A stretch of 64,000 nucleotides of DNA from Chromatiales bacterium (GTDB taxonomy: Bacteria; Pseudomonadota; Gammaproteobacteria; Chromatiales; Chromatiaceae). The position numbers were made by a program, and so were the translations under genes. Each line of letters starts with the position of its first letter. Within the stretch, counting starts at the first letter, position 1. This document shows positions 56,027 to 64,000 of this stretch, piece after piece. The notes below the pieces were generated by a model. The model had not been told where the DNA came from, searched no databases, and saw nothing but the letters and a program-made list of their open reading frames with translations. Location: the NCBI GenBank assembly GCA_028278145.1, contig JANQEV010000019.1:1-64000 (forward strand), read 5' to 3'.

Positions 56027-57058
56027 TTATGTTCTATATTTCGGTTTAGTTCGTCTTAGATAGGCCAAACCGATCAGTCCGGATCCAAATAACCAGAACC
56101 CAGCTGGTAGCGGTATGGTCGTGATCTCATAACCAATCAGATCCAGAGCGCGCAGATCTAACTCAGACACCAGTGAAATCTCACCTAAATAAAGAGTTGG
56201 GTCCATGATACCTATACCTAGGCCATCCTCCCAATGACTAGCCTGCCGGCTCACACCATCGGACATCAGTATTTCATTCATGATGTCATCAAAGATCGGG
56301 TCCCCTCCTGGCATAAGGGAGCGCGCACTGTCTGTAAATTCTTGTGGGGTAGATGGATCATTAGCCGAATCATTTTCAAAACGGAACAGATCCAATGGTG
56401 TCATCCGTACGTCGTCATCGGTTAACCCGTTCTCAATCATGTATGCAATATCATCGACTACAGAAGTAAATCCCAGAATATGACCGATCTCATGGGCGGC
56501 AACGGTCTCAAAATCCATTTGCCCAGGCGTGACTCCATCGCTGTTGTCGTAATCGAATGAGAATCCAGTATTAAAGTCGATGGTTCCGTCACTTGCCCCG
56601 AAGATTGCGTCTAAGTCTAAGCCAACAACTTCCAGCGCCTTTAGATTGGCCTTGCTAGCAGCTATGCCGGTAACAGTAAAGCCATCGGGAACAGTTACAT
56701 TCAGCGCGCTGAGTGTTGCAGGGAGATATGAAACGATGGAGTCATCTGGTTCATTTGCAGCATCGGCTACCATCCAGTCTCTGATCGTCCCGTAGGGTTC
56801 AACAATAGGAGTAAGGAGGACCGTGGAGGCACTTCCTATGGTATTTGGATTTGTGAAAGTCCTGAATGAAGTGTTAATGGTAACTGTGATAGGGTCAGAT
56901 ATCCTATCCTCCCACTGGGCAGCCGCTCGATCAAAGGCGGCTAAAGCATCGGCACTATAACCACCTGGTGCCTCAATGATGATATTTAAGGCAGTAGCAG
57001 ATTGGGAAAATGTAAGGCAGCAGCCTAGTAGTCCGATAATGCCGTATTTCCTAATCAT
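56027..57058 (-). CDS. Exported zinc metalloprotease-like protein with PEP-CTERM-type tag (NF038122-like)
   Basis: The product of about 343 residues has a signal peptide (1-24), a long beta-rich domain and the zincin motif HEIGHILGF (189-197) with His189, Glu190 and His193. The C-terminus is IPLPAGFWLFGSGLIGLAYLRR followed by basic residues: a PEP-CTERM-type sorting tag made of a short motif, a hydrophobic helix and an Arg cluster. An exosortase elsewhere in the genome would process it. AGG precedes the ATG at 57058. Peptidase activity is inferred from the motif. Confidence 0.85.
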   Translation of the reverse strand: MIRKYGIIGLLGCCLTFSQSATALNIIIEAPGGYSADALAAFDRAAAQWEDRISDPITVTINTSFRTFTNPNTIGSASTVLLTPIVEPYGTIRDWMVADAANEPDDSIVSYLPATLSALNVTVPDGFTVTGIAASKANLKALEVVGLDLDAIFGASDGTIDFNTGFSFDYDNSDGVTPGQMDFETVAAHEIGHILGFTSVVDDIAYMIENGLTDDDVRMTPLDLFRFENDSANDPSTPQEFTDSARSLMPGGDPIFDDIMNEILMSDGVSRQASHWEDGLGIGIMDPTLYLGEISLVSELDLRALDLIGYEITTIPLPAGFWLFGSGLIGLAYLRRTKPKYRT

Positions 57059-57265
57059 ATTACCTGTTCCCAAATTTCGTTTTATCTCTCTCATATATGA
57101 GTGCTGTGGTTATTAGTTTGTACTACATGTGTATCGCTGATTAAAAACTTATATGATCCATTAACTACAAGATATATCAATTAATAGAAGAGTGCAGTAA
57201 TTGGGTCACATTATTGCTTTGTATGTTTACATAATGATAAGTGTTTTATCTAGGGTAATAAAGGT

Positions 57266-57297
57266 ATAAAAAACACCATGATACACTGGTGGTGTTT
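57266..57297 (-). terminator. Rho-independent terminator after the CTERM-tagged gene
   Basis: On the minus strand AAACACCA and TGGTGTTT pair around an 11-base loop and run into six T. It lies 37 bases past the stop codon of the 57334-58038 gene. The rest of 57059-57333 holds no gene. Confidence 0.75.
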
Positions 57298-57333
57298 GTA
57301 TGTTCCTAATACGCGTCAAACATATGTCGTACA

Positions 57334-58038
57334 TTAAATTCCTTTCCTTCTGGCTGTCACCTGTAATAGCCCAAAGCCTGCCGCGAATAGCAGCAGTGCA
57401 GGAGGTATAGGAACGGTCTGAATACTGTAGATCTCTACCGAACTGGAACCGCTGGTGGTGTCGTCACCAAATATCAGGGTGGATGGGACACTGTATGGTG
57501 GTCCGAATGGTGAGTAGTTAACCATTGATCCACTGATTCCGAGGTTATTGTCAACAAACAGTTCGAACTGGTGATTGGCAACTTCCAGGCGGTAATCTCG
57601 ACGTACTGTGGTATCGATCTCATATTCCACTCCTTTGACGAAATCCCCAGCTACATAGTCGTATACCCATACCCGGTCTTCCCAGAATGCCACTTCAATA
57701 GCCTGGGTTGGATCCTGGCCAATGGTAATGAATGAGAATCCGGCGCGGTTGGGATCACTATGGTTTTCAGTATCAATCCTGAGGTCCAGGTTGAGACTGA
57801 AGCCGGTCATGGTGTTCAGTGGCAGACCGGTACGTGAATTACCGGCTTGAAACAGCTCGTTGGATGATGTGTCCATGGTGTAGGCGCCACTGCTCATCCC
57901 GAAACTACCGCCTGTATTAAGGCTGAACCAGCCCTGGGCTGACGGAGTGGTGCCCAGGCTGGAGTCGTACAACATAGCTGACTGTGCCTGACTGCTGATG
58001 ATCAGCAGGAGTGTGACTAGAATAAGCTTCATGTTCAT
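57334..58038 (-). CDS. Exported protein with C-terminal PEP-CTERM-type tag, unknown function
   Basis: The start at ATG 58038 gives about 234 residues; an upstream GTG at 58050 is possible. A signal peptide (1-21) precedes a beta-rich domain of the 'choice-of-anchor' kind with AGFSFITIGQDPTQAIEVAFWEDRVWVYD, and the tail VPIPPALLLFAAGFGLLQVTARRKGI is a CTERM-type anchor (short motif, hydrophobic helix, basic end). A lectin- or concanavalin-like fold is possible but not shown. It belongs with the neighbouring metalloprotease gene in the exosortase-linked set. Confidence 0.72.
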   Translation of the reverse strand: MNMKLILVTLLLIISSQAQSAMLYDSSLGTTPSAQGWFSLNTGGSFGMSSGAYTMDTSSNELFQAGNSRTGLPLNTMTGFSLNLDLRIDTENHSDPNRAGFSFITIGQDPTQAIEVAFWEDRVWVYDYVAGDFVKGVEYEIDTTVRRDYRLEVANHQFELFVDNNLGISGSMVNYSPFGPPYSVPSTLIFGDDTTSGSSSVEIYSIQTVPIPPALLLFAAGFGLLQVTARRKGI

Positions 58039-58296
58039 AAAGTCGATCACCTATGCACTAAGGGCGAGGTGCTAATCATCTATACTTGTGCTGTGTATGC
58101 AAATAGCCTTTTAATGCTCTGAAAGTTACTCTCTCGCCATCCATATTGCAGTTCAATGATTAGATCTGCATGACCTGTTGTTGTCTACACTGCTTTCAAA
58201 GCCATATAGGATCTTAGTAAGGAAGATAGATCTTACACAACCCTCAAATGGGGTATGTGCTTACAGGAAATAGATTACTATCGGATAGAGGTTATT

Positions 58297-58851
58297 TCAT
58301 TCAGGAGCTTTCAGTTCCATGCCCTGTATCTTCCACTCATCTTCCTCTTCAGACAGTAGGAATTCTATGTGTGCAATCTTTTTGTCCTTCATCAACAGAT
58401 GCCCCTTAACACGTCCTTCACTGCCCTCAAAACTACGCTCATCCATACTGAATGCCGTATGTCTGGTTAGTGCTGGATATGCAGCAACGAATTTTTGAAA
58501 TGCCGGTAGTGATGTGTTGGTGCGGAAATCCCTGGAAGTGTGTATATAGGCGGTATCGATATCTCCGTTACGCAGAGCAATCAGATGGGCTTCCACCGGC
58601 TCCATCAGGCCAGATGTGGTTATGCTGGCCAGTGCAATGACACCGACTATGAATAGAAACGCCCAGGTTACTATCTTTTTCCATGTGGGTTTAGGGGGTG
58701 CCTCTGCAGTAGCGGTTTGGGATGATGTTGAAATCTGTGCGTTCTGTTCCTGTGGTGCCTGTGCAGCAGGTTGATTGACTATATTAGTTCCGCAGCTGGC
58801 ACAAAACTTTGAATTATCTGCTATCTGAGCCCCACATTCTGAACAGAACAT
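58297..58851 (-). CDS. Zinc-ribbon membrane protein with C-terminal DUF4864-like domain
   Basis: The 184-residue protein begins with a zinc ribbon (Cys3, Cys6, Cys17, Cys20: CSECG and CASCG), then a Gln/Ala-rich linker, one membrane helix (62-80) and a C-terminal domain that resembles the small NTF2-like or DUF4864 type (EAHLIALRNGDIDTAYIHTSRDF). The layout is a cytoplasmic ribbon with an exported domain. The function is unknown. GAGG precedes the ATG. The gene is divergent from the next one. Confidence 0.75.
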   Translation of the reverse strand: MFCSECGAQIADNSKFCASCGTNIVNQPAAQAPQEQNAQISTSSQTATAEAPPKPTWKKIVTWAFLFIVGVIALASITTSGLMEPVEAHLIALRNGDIDTAYIHTSRDFRTNTSLPAFQKFVAAYPALTRHTAFSMDERSFEGSEGRVKGHLLMKDKKIAHIEFLLSEEEDEWKIQGMELKAPE

Positions 58852-59021
58852 ATGATTACCTCATGCCTCTTGGAGAAAGATATTCATTAATCAACGGAAT
58901 AATAACCTAATAACCAGGCTGTTGTTTTGATCTGTGGCAATGGGTCTGCGTTTAGATTTGGAGCATGAGTAGCCTGGGTATATAACAATCTTATTGTTGG
59001 AAAATATTAAGGCAACACACG

Positions 59022-59459
59022 ATGAAAAAGCTGCTTGAGATACTCTCAAAACTGGGGGTCCTGCGTTATGGTGCTGATGCCGGCACCTATCGCAATGCCG
59101 CTGAGGCGCCAGATGATTTCGAATTCATGAACATGTCTGGTAGCAAGACCAAGACAGGAAATAAGACAGGGGAGGCTGAAACAGATACTCCACCAGTTGC
59201 TACCTCCGCGCAACATGTCAGGACCACTCCATTGTGGGTGATGATTGTTACCTGGGTTGTAGGGATTTTCTTCTGGCTGGTGGCAATTGATGCCTTTTCT
59301 GGGGAGGATAATCTGCTCGGTTTCTGGATGACACTTGCCGGACTGGTCACCGTTCATCATACCAACCGTCTTCTTGCTTTTGTGGGTGTGGATCTTTCGC
59401 CACTATGGCGGGTTATTGTTGTAGTGGTTTGCCTGGTGGTTTCACTGTTTCAGTTATGA
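59022..59459 (+). CDS. Small membrane protein of unknown function
   Basis: The 145-residue protein has a polar N-terminal half (KTKTGNKTGEAETDT) and three hydrophobic segments at about 71-88, 93-112 and 126-145. I do not recognise a family. The next small secreted gene lies 40 bases on, so the two may be cotranscribed. Confidence 0.5.
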   Translation: MKKLLEILSKLGVLRYGADAGTYRNAAEAPDDFEFMNMSGSKTKTGNKTGEAETDTPPVATSAQHVRTTPLWVMIVTWVVGIFFWLVAIDAFSGEDNLLGFWMTLAGLVTVHHTNRLLAFVGVDLSPLWRVIVVVVCLVVSLFQL

Positions 59460-59499
59460 CTGCCAGTTTCTGTTGTGCAATGTGCCGAGGTAACTACAA

Positions 59500-59796
59500 A
59501 TGATTAACAATAAAAGTCGTTCAATATATTCCGTACTTATCTGCCTGATTATGGTAGGAGGGTTATTGATTGGGATGAATGCAAGCGCCAACGATGAGGT
59601 GCTTGGAGTTCAACCGGTTGGTGAGATACTGTTGCTGGCACAGGGTGGTTCTTGTATGAGCAAGTGTGAAGCGGCAAAAAAGAGTTGCATGGCACGATAC
59701 ACTGTAACTAATAACTATGGGGTTAAGATGGTAACCCCAGACGGCGCCAAGCAGTGTTGGGCTGAGTTTCGTCAATGTAAATCCTACTGTAGATAA
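59500..59796 (+). CDS. Secreted six-cysteine helical miniprotein, unknown family
   Basis: The 98-residue precursor has a signal peptide (about 1-31, cut near ASA/ND). The mature part has six cysteines at 52, 56, 63, 86, 93 and 97. They form a mirrored array, C-x3-C-x6-C and C-x6-C-x3-C, in two helix-prone segments (SCMSKCEAAKKSC and QCWAEFRQCKSYC) joined by a 22-residue loop. This looks like a disulfide-stapled helical hairpin. No known family is recalled. The ATG at 59500 lacks a strong ribosome-binding site. Confidence 0.6.
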   Translation: MINNKSRSIYSVLICLIMVGGLLIGMNASANDEVLGVQPVGEILLLAQGGSCMSKCEAAKKSCMARYTVTNNYGVKMVTPDGAKQCWAEFRQCKSYCR

Positions 59797-59810
59797 TCTG
59801 TAGAAAGCAG

Positions 59811-60860
59811 TCATCTATCCCTTGCAGCGAAGGGTGTGGCCAGGGGCTCGCCGATAAACACCCCCTGGCCGGGCCAGGCCACACTCTTCCAGTAGGCCTC
59901 AATCAATGGCTCGCCCAGTAGGTAGTGGTGCATGACTATGGCTGGAACTGGGAATTTCTGGGCAAAGTTGCAGGGCTCGGTTACTGCGCCGTAGCTGCCG
60001 GTGGCACCGGCGCTGAGCCACTCCAGGCTACTCATCTGGCTGCTGCCAAGGAGATCGCCTCCGGTGGAGGTAAGGTGATCGGCAATGGCCCCGGGACGGA
60101 AGCGATTGCTCTCAATGTGTGGCACCTTGGCCAGGCCTGTAAAGTAGAACAGGACATCGTCTTTGTCCTTGATATAGTCCGCCTCAATCATTTCCACATC
60201 CAGACGCCACTCCATTAGCTTTAATGTCGCCGGGTAGTGAGTGGCGCGGATATTTCTGGCCTGATCTGATGTGCTTACCAGGTAGCCCTTACTCCAGGGG
60301 AAACTGTCATCAGATGCTATGCCACGGTCAATCAGTTCTTTGCTCTCCTGCAGGTTTCTGCCAGCCAGTAGCATGCTGGGACGCCATCCGATGTCATCGT
60401 AAGGGCGATGGCTGTTGCTGTTGAAATATCTGCTGCGACGGGTTGGTTTGCAGCCGCTGGCACAGAAGCGTTGATCGAAGCCTGCGGCAAAGGCGGTGGT
60501 GATGGACATGCAGCCCACCCGGTAGGGGGAGGTCCAGGCCAGGGCATATGCCTGCACATGTTCCGGGGTAAGTCGATCTACCTGCTCCTTCAGTTTTCTG
60601 AAGGCAAGGGGTGTGATCTGCTTGCCTTTGGCAGTAAATGAAATGTGGATGACATTTTTCGGAGGAATCCCCCTGCGCTTGGCGTAATACAGGCCGGTTT
60701 GAATGCTCTCTGGGTCAGAGTCATTGATGATGACGGCAAGTTCATTTGGGCCAATGGTGGGTGTATCTGTTGAACTCTCTCCATGCTGTGGTAACAGCAG
60801 GGTGATGATCATGAGATAGAACAGGGCTGAACTGTATGAGTGGTGTTTTATCCTGGGCAC
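59811..60860 (-). CDS. TIGR03790 family protein (exosortase-associated)
   Basis: The 349-residue protein has an N-terminal signal or anchor helix (residues about 9-23) and a large domain with NDSDPESIQTGLYYAKRRGIPPKNVIHISF and a signature end, GATGSYGAVTEPC, then LGEPLIEAYWKSVAWPGQGVFIGEPLA, matching TIGR03790. As I recall, this family was defined in genomes with an exosortase/PEP-CTERM system. The function is unknown. The start is GTG at 60860, which keeps the hydrophobic N-terminus. It is convergent with the small secreted gene. Confidence 0.83.
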   Translation of the reverse strand: MPRIKHHSYSSALFYLMIITLLLPQHGESSTDTPTIGPNELAVIINDSDPESIQTGLYYAKRRGIPPKNVIHISFTAKGKQITPLAFRKLKEQVDRLTPEHVQAYALAWTSPYRVGCMSITTAFAAGFDQRFCASGCKPTRRSRYFNSNSHRPYDDIGWRPSMLLAGRNLQESKELIDRGIASDDSFPWSKGYLVSTSDQARNIRATHYPATLKLMEWRLDVEMIEADYIKDKDDVLFYFTGLAKVPHIESNRFRPGAIADHLTSTGGDLLGSSQMSSLEWLSAGATGSYGAVTEPCNFAQKFPVPAIVMHHYLLGEPLIEAYWKSVAWPGQGVFIGEPLATPFAARDR

Positions 60861-60921
60861 CCTGGTGGTCTGACTGTTATGGGGATATGGTTATTATAAG
60901 CCACCTGTCCTGCTGGTTGTT

Positions 60922-61197
60922 CTATTTGTCATGGCACTCGGGTTTGATGGGAATACCCTTGAAGGATGTGTCGGTGCTACCAACCCATTGATAGATCTCG
61001 GTGCTTTCCGGTGCGCACTTGGTGCAGCTACTGCCACAGGATGCATCCATGGAGTGTTTCTGAACCTTACCTTTGCGTATCCACTGCTCCAGCATACCGC
61101 GCATGGCCTCCGGGCTGGTGTCAAAATGGATGCATATCTCTGCCAGGGTGGCATTGCCACGTTGTGATAGGTATTGCTTGATATCAGACAGGATCAA
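60922..61197 (-). CDS. feoC: FeoC-like regulator with iron-sulfur-type cysteines
   Basis: The 91-residue protein has a winged-helix-like start (ILSDIKQYLSQRGNATLAEICIHFD) and a cysteine cluster at 54, 58 and 61 (CGSSCTKC) with a further Cys88. FeoC proteins bind a cluster in that loop and tune FeoB. The start codon is TTG at 61197, overlapping the feoB stop by four bases (TTGA), so feoB and feoC are translationally coupled. It ends the feoABC operon. Confidence 0.83.
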   Translation of the reverse strand: MILSDIKQYLSQRGNATLAEICIHFDTSPEAMRGMLEQWIRKGKVQKHSMDASCGSSCTKCAPESTEIYQWVGSTDTSFKGIPIKPECHDK

Positions 61198-63506
61198 GCC
61201 TGGTTGCCGCTCTTGTCCGTAACCGGCTCAACCCCTCTTTTGCCATAGGTGTACAGGCTGACGATGACGATTACAGTGAGTATACCCAGTCCGATGATCC
61301 AGCCACTTGAGCTTTGTGGATGACGGGCAAAGGTTGCCGCTTGATAGAACACCGTGGAGATGGTGTAGGCCACACCGGTGGTCCAGGCGGCCACAAAGCC
61401 AGCCCAGGCGCCGCCTGTCTCGCGGGATATGGCGCCGATGGTGGCTACACAGGGAAAATAGAGCAGGATAAACAGCAGATAGGCAAAGGCTCCGGCCTGG
61501 CCATCGAAACGGGAAGCCATGGCGCCAAAGACTCCTTTGTTCACCTCCTGTGCATCGGCTGCTGCCTGCTGGTCCCTTATGTCGCCCAGGTCAAGTCCCA
61601 GGGGATCCAGAACCATATCGGTGATGCCAGACAGGTTCTCTGGGATGGTGGCAACAGCCTCCTGGATTGCAGGCCAGAATTCAAACTCCTCTTCTTTGCC
61701 ACTGTCTCCAGCTTCTTCAGCCGCGATCTGGGTGTAGATAGAGTCCAGGGTGCCTACCACAGCTTCTTTGGCCAGGACGCCGGTGAAGATGCCTACGGTG
61801 GCAGCCCAGTTATCCTGTTCTATACCCATGGGTGCAAATAGTGGGGTGATGGTCTGGCCGATGGAGCTGAGTACTGATTTGTCACTCTCCTGATTACCGA
61901 AGGAGCCGTCGGTGCCGATGGAGCTCAGTACATTCAGGGCCAGCACCATTATTACAATGACCTTGCCTGCATCCCGGATAAACAGCTTGACCCGGTCCCA
62001 GGTACGCAGGGCCACACCCTTGAGGGTGGGCAGGTGATATGGCGGTAGCTCCATCATGAAACCGGTGCTGGTACCTGAGAGCAGGGTGTTACGCATGATC
62101 AGTCCGGTTAGGATGGCGGCGACGATTCCGATCAGGTAGAGCAGGAATACCAGGTTCTGGCCGTTTTCGGGAAAGAAGGCAGCTGCAAACAGGGCGTATA
62201 CTGGTAGCCGTGCACCGCAGGACATGAACGGATTCATGAGGATGGTGAGTTTGCGTTCGCGCTGGTTTTCCAGGGTGCGGGTAGCCATCACCGCTGGGAC
62301 GTTGCAGCCGAAGCCCACGATCATGGGCACAAATGCCTTACCCGGCAGGCCGATGGTGCGCATAAAACGATCCATAACAAACGCCGCCCGTGCCATGTAT
62401 CCGGTATCTTCCAGGACTGATAAGAACAGATAGAGACAGGCGATGATAGGGATGAAGGTTGCCACCACTTGAATACCGCCACCTGCGCCGTCTGCAATGA
62501 TGACCGTTACCAATTCTGGTAGGCTGATAGAGCGCATCCAGCCGCCCAGACCATCTACGAATATGGCGCCGGCAACCATGTCGAAGAAGTCGATAAAGGC
62601 TCCGCCTATATTGATGGTAAACATGAACATGGCGTACATAACCGCCATGAAGATTGGTATACCCACGAAACGGTTCAATACCAGTTTGTCGATTTGGTCA
62701 GAGAAGGTGCGTCCCACCTTGCCGCGTTCATGTATTACCTGCTGTGCCAGGGCGTGTGCGTGTCCATAACGGGCATCGGCGATATGGATGTCGGCATCCT
62801 CTCCGGCCCGGTCCTGGATTATCTTCCGCCACTCTTCGACTTTTTGTTCGGCATGTTCTCCCGCCAGTGACAGGGCGTGGGAGTCTCCCTCCAGAAGTTT
62901 CAGCGCCAGCCAGCGGGCGTTGGTTGTGGCGTCTAACTGTTCGAACTGTTGGATCAGATCAGTGATGGCCTGTTCCACCGTATCTTCATGGGTGACCTGA
63001 AAGCCTGCATGTTCAGTGGATGTGGCTACCTGGTGGATCTGTTGTTTTAGTTGCTCCAATCCCTCTCCGGTAACGGCAACTATTGGTACCACGGGACAGC
63101 CCAACTGTTCACTCAGGCGCTCTACATCCAGTTCGATGCCGTGCTTGCGGGCAATATCCATCATGTTGAGGGCGATCACCATGGGTATGCCCATCTCACG
63201 CATCTGCACCGTAAAGTAGAGGTTACGCTCCAGGTTGGCGGCATCCACGATGTTTACAATCAGGGCGGCATCACCCGAGAGCAGATAGTCACGGGTGATC
63301 TGCTCGTCCAGGGATGCGGCATCCAGGGAGTAGATGCCGGGCAGATCGACTATGGTCACATCCTCCTGATTCAGTTGGAAGTGGCCTTCTTTGCGATCAA
63401 CGGTTACGCCAGGCCAGTTGCCTGTCTTCTGGCGGATGCCGGTAAACTGATTGAAAAGGGCGGATTTTCCACAATTGGGATTGCCGCCGAGTGCGATTGT
63501 CAGCAC
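61194..63506 (-). CDS. feoB: Ferrous iron transporter FeoB
   Basis: The 770-residue protein has a GTPase domain at the N-terminus (P-loop GGNPNCGKS at 7-15, DLPGIYS, NMMD) and a large membrane domain with two Gate regions holding conserved cysteine and asparagine residues (GFGCNVPA, then MNPFMSCGARLPVYALF). It imports Fe2+ using GTP. The start is GTG at 63506 after GGAGAA. feoA lies 67 bases upstream and feoC overlaps the stop. Confidence 0.97.
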   Translation of the reverse strand: MLTIALGGNPNCGKSALFNQFTGIRQKTGNWPGVTVDRKEGHFQLNQEDVTIVDLPGIYSLDAASLDEQITRDYLLSGDAALIVNIVDAANLERNLYFTVQMREMGIPMVIALNMMDIARKHGIELDVERLSEQLGCPVVPIVAVTGEGLEQLKQQIHQVATSTEHAGFQVTHEDTVEQAITDLIQQFEQLDATTNARWLALKLLEGDSHALSLAGEHAEQKVEEWRKIIQDRAGEDADIHIADARYGHAHALAQQVIHERGKVGRTFSDQIDKLVLNRFVGIPIFMAVMYAMFMFTINIGGAFIDFFDMVAGAIFVDGLGGWMRSISLPELVTVIIADGAGGGIQVVATFIPIIACLYLFLSVLEDTGYMARAAFVMDRFMRTIGLPGKAFVPMIVGFGCNVPAVMATRTLENQRERKLTILMNPFMSCGARLPVYALFAAAFFPENGQNLVFLLYLIGIVAAILTGLIMRNTLLSGTSTGFMMELPPYHLPTLKGVALRTWDRVKLFIRDAGKVIVIMVLALNVLSSIGTDGSFGNQESDKSVLSSIGQTITPLFAPMGIEQDNWAATVGIFTGVLAKEAVVGTLDSIYTQIAAEEAGDSGKEEEFEFWPAIQEAVATIPENLSGITDMVLDPLGLDLGDIRDQQAAADAQEVNKGVFGAMASRFDGQAGAFAYLLFILLYFPCVATIGAISRETGGAWAGFVAAWTTGVAYTISTVFYQAATFARHPQSSSGWIIGLGILTVIVIVSLYTYGKRGVEPVTDKSGNQA

Positions 63507-63573
63507 CTGAACTTCTCCGTGCCGGAACCGGTCCGGCTAATTTAAATATGAATAGTCTGTGGGGTAACTCGGG

Positions 63574-63843
63574 TCAGGATTCCAGGGCATCTATGGGTTC
63601 GATATGCAGCTTGTCTGTTACCCCATCTCCCAGGGCAATGCGATTCCCCTCGATGGCCACAACCACCCCTTTGCCGCGATGATGCAGTACAGAGATCTCT
63701 GAACCTATACGCAGGCCAAGGCCAAGCAGGCGCCTTACAATGAAGCGATTTGCTGCGATCTTGGTGATCTTGGCGCGGCTGCCAATGGGTAGTTGTCCCA
63801 GGGTTTTGGGCCCAGAACGAGGTTTATCCTGAATGATTACCAT
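63574..63843 (-). CDS. feoA: Ferrous iron transport protein A
   Basis: The 89-residue SH3-like FeoA protein shows LGQLPIGSRAKITKI and RRLLGLGLRIGSEISVLH typical of the family; it assists FeoB in the cytoplasm. It starts the feoABC operon. A Fur-like site lies 16 bases upstream of its ATG, so iron repression is likely. Confidence 0.93.
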   Translation of the reverse strand: MVIIQDKPRSGPKTLGQLPIGSRAKITKIAANRFIVRRLLGLGLRIGSEISVLHHRGKGVVVAIEGNRIALGDGVTDKLHIEPIDALES

Positions 63844-63858
63844 TTACAATCAACAACT

Positions 63859-63877
63859 AAGAATGATTCACATTTGC
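63859..63877 (-). promoter_or_regulatory. Fur-like box upstream of feoA
   Basis: On the minus strand GCAAATGTGAATCATTCTT matches the Fur consensus GATAATGATAATCATTATC at 13 of 19 positions, with the ATCATT half perfect. It lies 16 bases before the feoA ATG, near or over the likely promoter. Confidence 0.6.
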
Positions 63878-63964
63878 AAAGGTAACAAACGGCTGGGTCT
63901 ATAGCAACATAATTTTCTTCGTAGTGGTTGTGCAGCATCTCAGGGCAGTGGTTATGAGATGGAT

Positions 63965-64000
63965 CTAATCCTTGGGGCGACGCAAAAGATCTACCCGTGA
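63965..64000 (-). CDS. Possible C-terminal end of a gene cut by the window edge
   Basis: A minus-strand frame enters from the right edge and ends at TAG (63967-63965), reading SRVDLLRRPKD. The basic, polar end is typical of a protein C-terminus, and feoA would then follow after about 120 bases. Eleven residues cannot identify a family. Confidence 0.3.
   Translation of the reverse strand, partial: SRVDLLRRPKD

Overview
The window reads as a chromosomal segment of a gammaproteobacterium. The base composition is close to even. Nearly all space is filled by housekeeping genes in an order I recognise from Pseudomonas and the Chromatiales: mlaC-murA-hisGDC-algW-nif3-petABC-sspAB, trpEGDC with rpe, and priA-argS-SPOR. 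Nothing fixes the genus. A cytochrome bc1 complex, heme-type c-di-GMP sensors, an orphan TAXI protein, exosortase-type C-terminal tags and ferrous iron uptake would suit a redox-versatile, possibly sulfur-oxidising marine lineage, but that is inference.

Layout. 1-9215: a cut-off DMT permease, a SIRT5-like sirtuin, a Yip1 membrane protein, an RNA methyltransferase, an FKBP isomerase, a phosphodiesterase, flavin and arsenate reductases, endonuclease I, a PEP-mutase/isocitrate-lyase homologue and a FabD-like malonyltransferase. 9374-9516: a palindrome cluster including an inverted REP-like pair. 9588-23296: AmpG, MlaC, MurA, HisGDC, AlgW, a Nif3-family protein, the bc1 operon and SspAB. 23342-33160: a long minus-strand run with two translationally coupled c-di-GMP genes carrying DUF3365 heme-type sensors behind an FNR-like box, then a TAXI protein, an unusual ABC ATPase, an SDR and DUF3750. 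33390-39992: an AcuI-like reductase, a radical SAM protein, malic enzyme MaeB, and a two-gene Aer-like chemoreceptor behind a strong sigma-28 promoter match. 40070-46886: trpC, greB, a CPA2 antiporter, trpDGE and rpe. 47046-56007: an alpha/beta hydrolase, a fructosamine-kinase-like protein, an HNH nuclease, PriA, a PilJ-sensor-domain protein, ArgS, a SPOR protein and DUF2835. 56027-60860: an exosortase-associated neighbourhood with two CTERM-tagged secreted proteins, a TIGR03790 protein and small membrane or secreted unknowns. 60922-63877: feoABC behind a Fur-like box.

How the parts work together. The bc1 complex feeds respiration. FNR-like and Fur-like sites tie the c-di-GMP pair and iron uptake to oxygen and iron. 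The PAS plus MCP pair should signal redox or energy state to the flagella, and the adjacent cyclase/phosphodiesterase pair could set sessility by the same cue. The most novel candidates are the DUF3365 cyclase/phosphodiesterase operon, a long hairpin abutting the algW start codon, the sigma-28 bipartite Aer receptor, and a secreted six-cysteine helical-hairpin miniprotein.

I found no rRNA, tRNA, CRISPR array, insertion sequence or prophage. All functions are read from sequence by eye and no database search was run.
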